From Streptomyces glaucescens (GTDB lineage: Bacteria > Actinomycetota > Actinomycetes > Streptomycetales > Streptomycetaceae): a stretch of 64,000 bases of DNA. The DNA is taken from assembly GCF_000761215.1 (NCBI RefSeq), contig NZ_CP009438.1, positions 5,411,501 to 5,475,500 on the forward strand, in the 5' to 3' direction. A model generated the notes under the pieces. That model was not told where the DNA came from, made no database searches, and saw nothing but the letters and a program-made list of their open reading frames with translations. Below, in pieces: positions 17,054 to 25,292 of this stretch (position 1 is the first letter of the stretch; every line of letters starts with the position of its first letter). Position numbers and translations under genes: made by a program.

Positions 17054-17743
17054 GTGAACAAGGCGCAGCTCGTAGAAGCGATTGCCGACAAGATGGGCGG
17101 CCGCCAGCAGGCCGCCGATGCCGTCGACCACGTACTGGACGCCATCGTCCGCGCGGTCGTCGCAGGTGAGCGGGTCTCTGTCACCGGCTTCGGTTCGTTC
17201 GAGAAGGTCGACCGTCCGGCGCGCTACGCCCGGAACCCCCAGACCGGCGAGCGGGTTCGGGTGAAGAAGACCTCGGTGCCGCGCTTCCGCGCCGGCCAGG
17301 GCTTCAAGGACCTGGTCAGCGGCTCGAAGAAGCTGCCCAAGGGTGACATCGCGGTCAAGAAGGCCCCCAAGGGCAGCCTCTCCGGCCCGCCCCCCACCAT
17401 CGCCAAGGCCGCGGGCAAGAAGGCCGCGGCCAAGAAGACGGCGAGCGCCACCAAGACCACGGCCGCGAAGAAGACCACCGCCAAGAAGGCGACGCCGGCC
17501 GCGAAGAAGACCACGGCCACGGCCACGGCGAAGAAGACCACGGCGAAGAAGGCACCCGCCAAGAAGGCCGCCACCACGGGCGCCGCCGCCAAGACCACCG
17601 CCGCGAAGAAGACCACGGCCACGAAGGCGACGGCCAAGACCGCCCCGGCGACGAAGAAGGCGACGGCCAAGAAGGCGCCCGCCAAGAAGTCGTCCGCCCG
17701 CAAGACCACCACCGCCAAGAAGGCCACCGCCCGCAAGAAGTAA
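17054..17743 (+). CDS. hupS: HU-family nucleoid protein with lysine-rich tail (HupS)
   Basis: A 229-residue DNA-binding protein. Residues 1-92 are a normal HU domain (MNKAQLVEAIADKMGG, VTGFGSFEKVDRPARYARNPQTGE, VPRFRAGQGFKDLV). The rest is a basic tail of KKTTAKKA/PAKKA-type repeats resembling histone H1. This two-domain form is known as HupS in Streptomyces and is linked to spore nucleoid compaction and heat resistance. Start GTG 17054. The promoter is at 16974-17002, and the gene is monocistronic with a hairpin at 17771-17800. Confidence 0.95.
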   Translation: MNKAQLVEAIADKMGGRQQAADAVDHVLDAIVRAVVAGERVSVTGFGSFEKVDRPARYARNPQTGERVRVKKTSVPRFRAGQGFKDLVSGSKKLPKGDIAVKKAPKGSLSGPPPTIAKAAGKKAAAKKTASATKTTAAKKTTAKKATPAAKKTTATATAKKTTAKKAPAKKAATTGAAAKTTAAKKTTATKATAKTAPATKKATAKKAPAKKSSARKTTTAKKATARKK

Positions 17744-17770
17744 GGGCAGGCCACAGGGGCACTCACGCGC

Positions 17771-17800
17771 CGGGCCGGACTCCCCGGGGAGTCCGGCCCG
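17771..17800. terminator. Bidirectional hairpin between hupS and the convergent small gene
   Basis: A perfect 30-bp palindrome (arm CGGGCCGGACTCCCC) with no spacer, placed between two converging transcription units. Confidence 0.75.
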
Positions 17801-17830
17801 CGGCGTGTGCGGACACGGACGACGTGCCGG

Positions 17831-18034
17831 TCAGAAGGTCTGCAGCGTCACCAGTGTGATCGTGCGGGACTCGCCCTCGCCCGCGGTCTCGATCCGCACC
17901 CGCTGCCCGGGCCGCAGCAGCCGCAGTCCCCCCGCGTCGAACGCGGCGGCGTCGAAGGGGACGGGCGTGCCGTCGTCGAGCAGCACCTGTCCGCTGCGCG
18001 TCTCGGCGTCGTACGTGTATGCGGTCGCCTGCAT
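17831..18034 (-). CDS. Small cold-shock-like (OB-fold) protein
   Basis: A 67-residue protein. The pattern GQVLLDDGTPVPFDAAAF...LLRPGQRVRIET...ITLVTLQTF follows the spacing of a cold-shock/OB domain, but the RNP aromatic motifs of CspA are absent. It ends the cofC transcription unit, 9 bp after the cofC stop. Function unknown; the OB-fold call is an inference from the residue pattern. Confidence 0.7.
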   Translation of the reverse strand: MQATAYTYDAETRSGQVLLDDGTPVPFDAAAFDAGGLRLLRPGQRVRIETAGEGESRTITLVTLQTF

Positions 18035-18043
18035 GACGGCAGC

Positions 18044-18682
18044 CTACTGCCCGGGGATCAGCAGGCGCGCGGCCATCGCCGCCGTACGGGCGCCCACCCC
18101 CAGCGCGAGCGCGGTCCGCAGATCGGCCCCGGTGTCCACGTCCTGCCGTACCGAATCCACCCCGGCGAGCTCCAGTTCCACCGCGCCGGTCGCGCGGTGC
18201 CGGGCCCGTGAATCCGGGCCGAACGCGGGCTGCAATTCCCGGCCGGGCCGGGCGGCCAGCAGTGTCGTTCCGATTTCCGCGGCATCCGGGAGAAAAGCGC
18301 GCGGGAATTGCGCGGCCGCCGCCAGGACCCGGGCCAGTTCCGCCGGCCGCAGCGCCGGGAGATCGGCGTTCAGGGCGGCCACGGCGCTTTCCGGGCACTC
18401 CGCGCGGACCGCCGCCGCCGCGTGCTCCAGCGCGGCGTTGAGGCCGCCGCCCGGTTCGTCGGGGACGATTCGGGCGCCCAGGGCCGCCAGCTCCCGCCCG
18501 GCCAGCGCGTCGTCCGTGACGACGGCCACATCCCGCACCGCCGCGCAGGCCAGCGCCGCGGCCACCGTGTCCTGGGCGAACGCCAGGGCGAGACCCGGGC
18601 GCAGCCCCGCGGCGGCGGTGTCCGCCAGCCTGCTCTTCGCCCGTGCCAAGGGCTTCAGGGGTATCACCAAGGTCCACTGCAC
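18044..18682 (-). CDS. cofC: 2-phospho-L-lactate (or PEP) guanylyltransferase CofC
   Basis: A 212-residue nucleotidyltransferase of the CofC/FbiD family that makes the activated precursor of coenzyme F420. Recognised from WTLVIPLKPLARAKSRLAD at the N-terminus, VVTDDALAGRELAALGARIVPDEPGGGLNAALEHAA, and the metal-binding ALNADLPALRP. In actinobacteria the preferred substrate is thought to be phosphoenolpyruvate. The GTG at 18682 is preferred, with GAGAGGGG about 11 nt upstream; longer in-frame extensions run into the divergent acyltransferase. Other F420 genes are not in the window. Confidence 0.9.
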   Translation of the reverse strand: MQWTLVIPLKPLARAKSRLADTAAAGLRPGLALAFAQDTVAAALACAAVRDVAVVTDDALAGRELAALGARIVPDEPGGGLNAALEHAAAAVRAECPESAVAALNADLPALRPAELARVLAAAAQFPRAFLPDAAEIGTTLLAARPGRELQPAFGPDSRARHRATGAVELELAGVDSVRQDVDTGADLRTALALGVGARTAAMAARLLIPGQ

Positions 18683-18836
18683 GAGCGTCGCGCCCCTCTC
18701 CGGTCGCCGATATTGTCCCCCGGGCCATCGGGTGGCCCGGCTGCCGGGGCGTACGGTGTTCTCGACAGACCGGCGGTCCGGGGCGACACTTGTGCGGCCC
18801 CCGGGCCTGGTGGCAGCCCTAGAGGAAGGTGTCCGC

Positions 18837-19634
18837 GTGCCCCGCCGCAGAATCGGGTTCTGGTACCGCTTCGCCGCGGTGATCTGCAAACCGCCGCTGG
18901 TGGTTCTGCTCAAGCGGGACTGGCGTGGAATGGAGCACATTCCGGCCGAGGGCGGATTTATCACCGTGGTGAACCACAATTCGCACGTCGACCCCTTTGC
19001 GTACGCGCATTTCCAGTACAACACCGGTCGTGTGCCGCGGTTCCTGGCGAAGAGCGGGCTTTTCAAGAAGGGCTTCGTCGGTGCCGCGATGCGTGGCACC
19101 GGGCAGATCCCCGTCTACCGCGAGAGCACGGACGCGCTCAGCGCCTTCCGGGCCGCGATCGACGCCGTGGAACGCGGTGAATGCGTCGCCTTCTACCCCG
19201 AGGGCACCCTGACCCGCGACCCCGACGGCTGGCCCATGACCGGCAAGACCGGCGCCGCCCGGGTCGCCCTGCGCACCAAGTGCCCGGTGATCCCGGTCGC
19301 CCAGTGGGGCTGCAACGAACTGCTGCCGCCGTACGCCAAGAAGCCGAACCTCTTCCCGCGCAAGACCAGCCGGGTGCTGGCCGGCCCGCCCGTGGACCTC
19401 TCCCGGTTCTACGACAAGGACATGACCGCGGACGTCCTCAGGGAGGCGACCGAGGTCATCATGGCCGCGATCACCCGCCAGCTGGAGGAGATCCGCGGCG
19501 AGAAGGCGCCCGAGACGCCCTACGACCCGAAGCGCGAACGCGTCGAGCAGCGACGGCGCACCCAGGCGCAGGCCCGGGCCCAGGCGCGGGCACAGCAGGT
19601 GCAGGGGCAGCGGACGGAAGGGCAGGGCAAGTGA
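18837..19634 (+). CDS. 1-acylglycerol-3-phosphate acyltransferase (PlsC-like)
   Basis: A 265-residue acyltransferase of phospholipid synthesis. The catalytic HX4D motif is in VVNHNSHVDPF, the substrate-binding motif is AFYPEGTLTRD, and VIPVAQWG is the fourth block. A hydrophobic N-terminal stretch (FAAVICKPPLVVLL) suggests membrane attachment, and the last 35 residues are a basic Gln/Ala/Arg-rich tail. The GTG at 18837 has GAGGAAGG upstream. Its stop overlaps the gpsA start by 4 bp (GTGA), placing glycerol-3-phosphate supply and acylation in one operon. Confidence 0.9.
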   Translation: MPRRRIGFWYRFAAVICKPPLVVLLKRDWRGMEHIPAEGGFITVVNHNSHVDPFAYAHFQYNTGRVPRFLAKSGLFKKGFVGAAMRGTGQIPVYRESTDALSAFRAAIDAVERGECVAFYPEGTLTRDPDGWPMTGKTGAARVALRTKCPVIPVAQWGCNELLPPYAKKPNLFPRKTSRVLAGPPVDLSRFYDKDMTADVLREATEVIMAAITRQLEEIRGEKAPETPYDPKRERVEQRRRTQAQARAQARAQQVQGQRTEGQGK

Positions 19635-20641
19635 GCAAGCCGGTCAAGGCGGCGGTGTTCGGCGCCGGTTCGTGGGGCACGGCCTTCGGCATGGTGCTCG
19701 CCGACGCGGGCTGCGAGGTCACCGTGTGGGCCCGCCGCGAGGAGGTCGCCGAAGCGATCAACTCGACCCGGGCCAACCCCGACTACCTGCCCGGCGTCCG
19801 GCTCCCGGAGAACCTGCGGGCCACCACCGACCCCGCCGAGGCCGCCGCCGGCGCCGACTTCACGGTGCTGTCCGTCCCGTCGCAGACGCTGCGCGGCAAC
19901 CTGGCCGCCTGGGTGCCGCTGCTGGCCCCGGACACCGTGCTGGTCTCCCTCATGAAGGGCATCGAACTCGGCACCGCCATGCGGATGAGCGAGGTCATCG
20001 ACGACGTGGCCAAGGTCGGCCAGGACCGGACCGCCGTGGTCACCGGGCCCAACCTCGCCCGCGAGATCGCCGCCCGGATGCCGGCCGCCTCCGTGGTCGC
20101 CTGCACCGACGAGGCCGTCGCCCGGCGGCTCCAGGCCGCCTGCCACACCCCGTACTTCCGCCCGTACACCAACACCGACGTCGTCGGCTGCGAACTAGGC
20201 GGCGCGGTGAAGAACGTCATCGGCCTCGCCGTCGGCATCGCGGACGGCATGGGTCTCGGCGACAACGCCAAGGGCTCGCTGATCACCCGGGGCCTCGCGG
20301 AGACCACCCGACTGGGCCTGGCGATGGGCGCCGACCCGCTGACCTTCTCCGGACTCGCCGGCCTCGGTGACCTGGTGGCCACCTGCTCCTCGCCGCTGTC
20401 GCGCAACCACACCTTCGGCACCAACCTCGGCAAGGGCATGACCCTCCAGGAGACCATCGCGGTCACCAGGCAGACCGCCGAGGGCGTCAAGTCCTGCCAG
20501 TCGGTGCTGGATCTGGGCCGCCGGCACGGCGTCGACATGCCCCTCACCGAGACCGTCGTGGGCATCGTGCACGAGGGCAAGCCGCCGGTGGTCGCCCTCG
20601 AGGAGCTGATGTCGCGCAGTGCGAAGCCCGAGCGACGCTGA
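19631..20641 (+). CDS. gpsA: Glycerol-3-phosphate dehydrogenase (NAD(P)+)
   Basis: A 336-residue enzyme that reduces dihydroxyacetone phosphate to sn-glycerol 3-phosphate for phospholipids. Rossmann motif VFGAGSWGTAFG at the N-terminus; TGPNLAREI, catalytic-Lys region GGAVKNVIGLAVG, and GLAGLGDLVATCSS follow. It is translationally coupled to the upstream acyltransferase by a GTGA overlap. ddl follows after 59 bp in the same direction. Confidence 0.96.
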   Translation: MSKPVKAAVFGAGSWGTAFGMVLADAGCEVTVWARREEVAEAINSTRANPDYLPGVRLPENLRATTDPAEAAAGADFTVLSVPSQTLRGNLAAWVPLLAPDTVLVSLMKGIELGTAMRMSEVIDDVAKVGQDRTAVVTGPNLAREIAARMPAASVVACTDEAVARRLQAACHTPYFRPYTNTDVVGCELGGAVKNVIGLAVGIADGMGLGDNAKGSLITRGLAETTRLGLAMGADPLTFSGLAGLGDLVATCSSPLSRNHTFGTNLGKGMTLQETIAVTRQTAEGVKSCQSVLDLGRRHGVDMPLTETVVGIVHEGKPPVVALEELMSRSAKPERR

Positions 20642-20700
20642 GCGACCCCGCGGGGCGGACGCTGCCCCGGGACCCCGCCTCCGGGTACTCTCATCGCGAT

Positions 20701-21858
20701 ATGAGCACCGAGAACCTCCCCCAGAGCCCTGAGCAGCCGCCTCGCAAGCCGCGCGTGGCCGTCGTGTTCGGCGGGCGCAGCTCCGAACACGGGATCTCCG
20801 TGGTCACCGCCGGCGCCGTCCTCAAGGCCGTCGACCGGACGCGCTACGACGTCCTGCCGATCGGCATCACCCAGGACGGCCGGTGGGCGCTCACCGCCGA
20901 CGATCCGGAGCGGATGGCGATCACCGACCGCCGCACGCCGAGCGTCGACGACCTGGCCGAGTCCACCGAGGGCGGCGTGGTGCTCCCCGTCGACCCCGCC
21001 AGCCGCGAGGTCGTCTACAGCGAGCCCGGCTCGGTGCCCAAGGCGCTGGGCGAGGTCGACGTGGTCTTCCCGGTGCTGCACGGCCCGTACGGCGAGGACG
21101 GCACCCTCCAGGGCCTGCTGGAGCTGTCCGGGGTGCCGTACGTGGGCTCCGGTGTGCTCTCCTCGGCCGTCGGCCAGGACAAGGAGTACATGAAGCGGGT
21201 CTTCGAGTCGTTCGGGCTGAAGGTGGGCCCGTACCTGGTGATCCGGCCGCGCGAGTGGGAGCGGGACGAGAGCGGTGCCCGGCGCCGGATCGCCGACTTC
21301 GCGGGCGAGCACGGCTGGCCGCTGTTCGTGAAGCCCGCGCGCGCGGGTTCCTCGATCGGCATCACCAAGGTCGACGACTTCTCCGGCCTCGACGAGGCGA
21401 TCGCCGAGGCCCGCCGCCACGACCCGAAGATCCTGGTCGAGGCCGCGCTGCGCGGCCGGGAGATCGAGTGCGGCGTCCTGGAGTTCGAGGACGGGCCGCG
21501 CGCCTCCGTGCCCGCCGAGATCCCGCCGCCGGACGCGCACGCGTACTACGACTTCGAGGCCAAGTACATCGACTCCACGCCCGGTGTCGTCCCGGCCCCG
21601 CTGACCGCGGAGGAGACCGCCGAGGTGCAGAGGCTCGCGGTGGCGGCGTTCGACGCCGCGTCCTGCGAGGGCCTGGTGCGCGCGGACTTCTTCCTCACCG
21701 AGGACGGCGAGTTCGTGATCAACGAGATCAACACGATGCCCGGCTTCACGCCCATCTCGATGTACCCGCAGATGTGGCAGGCCAGCGGCATCGGCTACCC
21801 CGAGCTGGTCGACCGGCTGATCCAGGCGGCGCTCCGCCGTTCCACGGGACTGCGGTGA
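20701..21858 (+). CDS. ddl: D-alanine--D-alanine ligase
   Basis: A 385-residue ATP-grasp enzyme joining two D-Ala for peptidoglycan. N-terminal VAVVFGGRSSEHGISV, central HGPYGEDGTLQGLLELSGVPYVGSG, ATP-grasp FVKPARAGSSIGI, and metal-binding FVINEINTMPGFTPISMYP. The spacing of these blocks fits a housekeeping Ddl rather than a D-Ala-D-Lac ligase, but this is not decisive. The gpsA-ddl order is usual in Streptomyces. It ends at a long bidirectional hairpin. Confidence 0.96.
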   Translation: MSTENLPQSPEQPPRKPRVAVVFGGRSSEHGISVVTAGAVLKAVDRTRYDVLPIGITQDGRWALTADDPERMAITDRRTPSVDDLAESTEGGVVLPVDPASREVVYSEPGSVPKALGEVDVVFPVLHGPYGEDGTLQGLLELSGVPYVGSGVLSSAVGQDKEYMKRVFESFGLKVGPYLVIRPREWERDESGARRRIADFAGEHGWPLFVKPARAGSSIGITKVDDFSGLDEAIAEARRHDPKILVEAALRGREIECGVLEFEDGPRASVPAEIPPPDAHAYYDFEAKYIDSTPGVVPAPLTAEETAEVQRLAVAAFDAASCEGLVRADFFLTEDGEFVINEINTMPGFTPISMYPQMWQASGIGYPELVDRLIQAALRRSTGLR

Positions 21859-21889
21859 CCTGACGGCCGGGGAAACCTCGCAGGCCCCG

Positions 21890-21963
21890 GGCCTTTCGTT
21901 CGGATCAGCCCGGCTTGAGGTCCGGAGCGCCGCGACGCCGGGGTGATCCGAACGACAGGCCCT
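21890..21963. terminator. Long bidirectional terminator between ddl and the lipoprotein gene
   Basis: Arms of about 26 bp (21890-21915 and 21938-21963) pair with only a few mismatches around a 22-nt loop; the core is TTCGGATCA against TGATCCGAA. It lies between two converging genes, 3 bp from the lipoprotein stop codon. Confidence 0.75.
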
Positions 21964-21965
21964 GG

Positions 21966-22469
21966 CTAGTCGGCGAGCCCCGCGGGGATCGCCGACTTCA
22001 CGGCCGGCGCGAGGTCGATCAGCGCTCCCGAGCTGTCGGCGTCCTCCGGCACGCGGACCTCGACGTAGGCACGCCGGTTCGCGGTGGTGAACCGGAAGCC
22101 GCCGTCCGCCTTCTCCTGGAGCCAGTCGACCCCGTTCACCCCGCCCGGCACCGCGTCCGGGTCCCGTCCCTCGGCGACCTTGGGGTCGATCATCTTGGGC
22201 GGCCGGGGCACCCCGCAGCGCAGTATGATCTCCGGGTTTCCCCAGCCCGCGGTCAGCGCGGAACGGGGCTCAGGGTCCTTGCGGCTCAGACCGGCCACCT
22301 TCCCCGGCAGCGCTTCGTCCAGCTTCCGGCACAGCCCGGTCACCGTCGCGTCCGGACTGGGAACCGCCACCGAGGCGCTGTCGTCTGCTGAGGAGCAGCC
22401 CGCGGTGGCGATCAGCAGGGCGAGCGCGGGCAGGCCGATGAGCCGGTGACGGAAAGAGTTCACCGGCAC
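21966..22469 (-). CDS. DUF3515-type lipoprotein
   Basis: A 167-residue secreted lipoprotein. A signal peptide with lipobox IATAGC places the modified Cys at residue 25. The mature part contains LCRKLDEALPGKVAGL, LRCGVPRP and VDWLQEKADGGFRFTTANRRAYVEV, which match the DUF3515 family of actinobacteria. Function unknown. GTG at 22469 or 22463 could be the start; neither has a good ribosome-binding site. It follows the Lrp-like gene after 14 bp in the same direction, probably one transcript. Confidence 0.85.
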   Translation of the reverse strand: MPVNSFRHRLIGLPALALLIATAGCSSADDSASVAVPSPDATVTGLCRKLDEALPGKVAGLSRKDPEPRSALTAGWGNPEIILRCGVPRPPKMIDPKVAEGRDPDAVPGGVNGVDWLQEKADGGFRFTTANRRAYVEVRVPEDADSSGALIDLAPAVKSAIPAGLAD

Positions 22470-22483
22470 AGGGTAGACGGGGG

Positions 22484-22717
22484 CTACAGATGGACGACCG
22501 GGCAGGTCAGGGTGCGGGTGATGCCGTCCACCTGCTGGACCTTGGCGACCACCATGCGGCCCAGGTCGTCGACGGTGTCGGCCTGCGCGCGCACGATGAC
22601 GTCGTACGGGCCCGTCACGTCCTCGGCCTGGATCACTCCAGGGATCTTGCTGATCGTCTCGGCGACGGTCGACGCCTTGCCGACCTCCGTCTGGATCAGG
22701 ATGTACGCCTGTACCAC
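22484..22717 (-). CDS. Stand-alone Lrp/AsnC effector-binding (RAM) domain protein
   Basis: A 77-residue protein consisting only of an Lrp/AsnC ligand-binding domain: VQAYILIQTEVGKASTVAETISKIPGVIQAEDVTGPYDVIV...VDGITRTLTCPVVHL. There is no HTH, so it cannot bind DNA alone; such proteins form ring oligomers that sense amino acids and may partner with full-length Lrp. The GTG at 22717 has GGAGG 5 nt upstream. Divergent from thiL across 227 bp. Confidence 0.9.
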   Translation of the reverse strand: MVQAYILIQTEVGKASTVAETISKIPGVIQAEDVTGPYDVIVRAQADTVDDLGRMVVAKVQQVDGITRTLTCPVVHL

Positions 22718-22944
22718 GGAACCTCCAGGGCGGCCACGAGGATCATGCGGGGGGAAAGGAACGCCACGGTATCGCGTCGTCGCACGCCGCGGGGAGACCT
22801 GCGGGAAGCCGGCCGCGCGCGCCGGGGTGGCGGCACCGCGGAGGTTGACGTACCGGGCACCGCGCCGACGGCCACGCCGGCCGGATCGAGGACACTGGTG
22901 ACGCGCGACCGGGCATGCACGAGGACAGAAGGGGCGTAAGGGCA

Positions 22945-23906
22945 ATGAAGGGCACTGTTGGTGAGCTCGGGGAGTTCGGGCTCATCAGGGAGCTCACCTC
23001 CCGTCTCACCACCACCCCGGCGGTGCGGGTCGGCCCCGGCGACGACGCCGCGGTGGTCGCCGCACCCGACCGCAGGGTCGTGGCCAGCACCGACATCCTC
23101 GTGGAGGGCCGGCACTTCCGCCGCGACTGGTCCACGGCGTACGACGTCGGCCGCAAGGCCGCCGCGCAGAACCTCGCGGACATCGCCGCCATGGGCGCGG
23201 TGCCGACCGCGCTGCTGCTCGGCCTGGTCGTGCCCGCCGAGCTGCCGGTGACCTGGCCCAGCGAGCTCATGGACGGCCTGCGCGACGAATGCCAGGTCGC
23301 GGGCGCCGCCGTGGTCGGCGGGGACGTCGTACGCGGCGACACCATCACCGTGTCCATCACCGCGCTCGGCGATCTGCGCAACCAGGAGCCCGTGACGCGC
23401 GGCGGGGCCCAGCCCGGCGATCTCGTCGCGGTGACCGGCTGGCTCGGCTGGTCCGCCGCGGGCTACGCGGTGCTCTCCCGCGGCTTCCGCTCGCCGCGCG
23501 CCTTCGTCGAGGCGCACCGGCGCCCCGAGCCGCCCTACCACGCGGGACCCGCCGCGGCCGGGCTCGGCGCCACCGCGATGTGCGACGTCAGCGACGGGCT
23601 GATCGCCGACCTCGGGCACATCGCGGAGGCCAGCAAGGTGCGCATCGACATCCGTTCCGGCGCGATCGACATCCCCTCCCAGATGAACGACATCGGGCAG
23701 GCCGTCGGCGTGGACCCGCTCCAGTGGGTGCTGACCGGCGGCGAGGACCACGCGATCGTGGCGACCTTCCCGCCGGACGTGAAGCTGCCCGCCCGCTGGA
23801 AGGTCATCGGCGAGGTGCTGCACCCCTCCGCGCTGCCGCAGGTGACGGTGGACGGGGCGCCCTGGACCAGCAAGGGCGGCTGGGACCACTTCGGGGACAT
23901 GGAGTC

Positions 23907-23910
<4 letters not shown>
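22945..23910 (+). CDS. thiL: Thiamine-monophosphate kinase
   Basis: A 321-residue ATP-dependent kinase making thiamine diphosphate from thiamine monophosphate. The N-terminus has GELGEFGLIRELTSRL; metal and nucleotide residues lie in VGPGDDAAVV and STDILVEGRHFRRDW, then AAQNLADIAAMGA, GGDVVRGD, CDVSDGLIADLGHIA and LTGGEDHAIVATF. The ATG at 22945 has AAGGG upstream; the in-frame ATG at 22915 gives an unusual N-terminus. It overlaps thiD by 4 bp (GTGA). Confidence 0.95.
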
Positions 23911-24725
<815 letters not shown>

Positions 24726-24771
24726 CGCCGCGCGGGGGCGGGGCACCGGCTCACGCCCCCGCGGGTACAGC

Positions 24772-24802
24772 AAAAAGCCGGTCCACCGAGGTGGACCGGC
24801 TT
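24772..24802. terminator. Bidirectional terminator between thiD and rpmB
   Basis: A 12-bp stem AGCCGGTCCACC with its complement and a short loop. On the minus strand it is followed by TTTTT, making it a clear intrinsic terminator for rpmB; on the plus strand CTT follows. Confidence 0.85.
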
Positions 24803-24842
24803 CTCACAGCGAACCGGCAGTGGCCGCGCGCTCAGCTGAGCG

Positions 24843-25028
24843 TCAGCGCGAGACCTTGCCGGCCTTGATGCACGAGGTGCAAGCGTTCACGCGCTTCGGC
24901 GTCCCGCCGACCACGGTACGCACACGCTGGATGTTCGGGTTCCAGCGGCGGGACGTACGGCGGTGCGAGTGCGAGATGTTGTTGCCGAAGCCCGGCCCCT
25001 TGCCGCAGACGTCGCAGTTGGCAGCCAC
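24843..25028 (-). CDS. rpmB: 50S ribosomal protein L28 (zinc-ribbon type)
   Basis: A 61-residue L28. N-terminal CDVCGKGPGFGNNISHSHRRT and C-terminal VNACTSCIKAGKV supply two CxxC pairs, the zinc-binding (C+) form. The GTG at 25028 has TTTGGAGTG upstream. Monocistronic, with a terminator on the convergent side and a perfect 24-bp palindrome in its leader. Confidence 0.95.
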   Translation of the reverse strand: MAANCDVCGKGPGFGNNISHSHRRTSRRWNPNIQRVRTVVGGTPKRVNACTSCIKAGKVSR

Positions 25029-25061
25029 GGGTCACTCCAAAGACTTCAGATGCACTTACGG

Positions 25062-25085
25062 TTGATCCCGGCATGCCGGGATCAA
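25062..25085. promoter_or_regulatory. Perfect 24-bp palindrome in the rpmB leader
   Basis: An uninterrupted dyad, half site TTGATCCCGGCA, centred about 45 bp upstream of the rpmB start codon. It could be an RNA hairpin in the leader or a repressor site. It does not resemble a Zur box. Confidence 0.6.
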
Positions 25086-25292
25086 GATCTCAGGCTCTAC
25101 GAGCAGTCTGAAATCTGAGTGGCGCTGCCAGGGGGAAAGCCCGATCGGATCGGGCAACCGGAGCAGCATACAACGGCTGCGCCCGTAGAACGAAACTACC
25201 ATGGCTGGTCCGGGGCCCGCCCCGGCCCTCTTCCGGCCGCCGCCGGGCCTCGGTCTACGCTGCGATCAGTCCAGGAGCTCAGGGAGGCGCAG

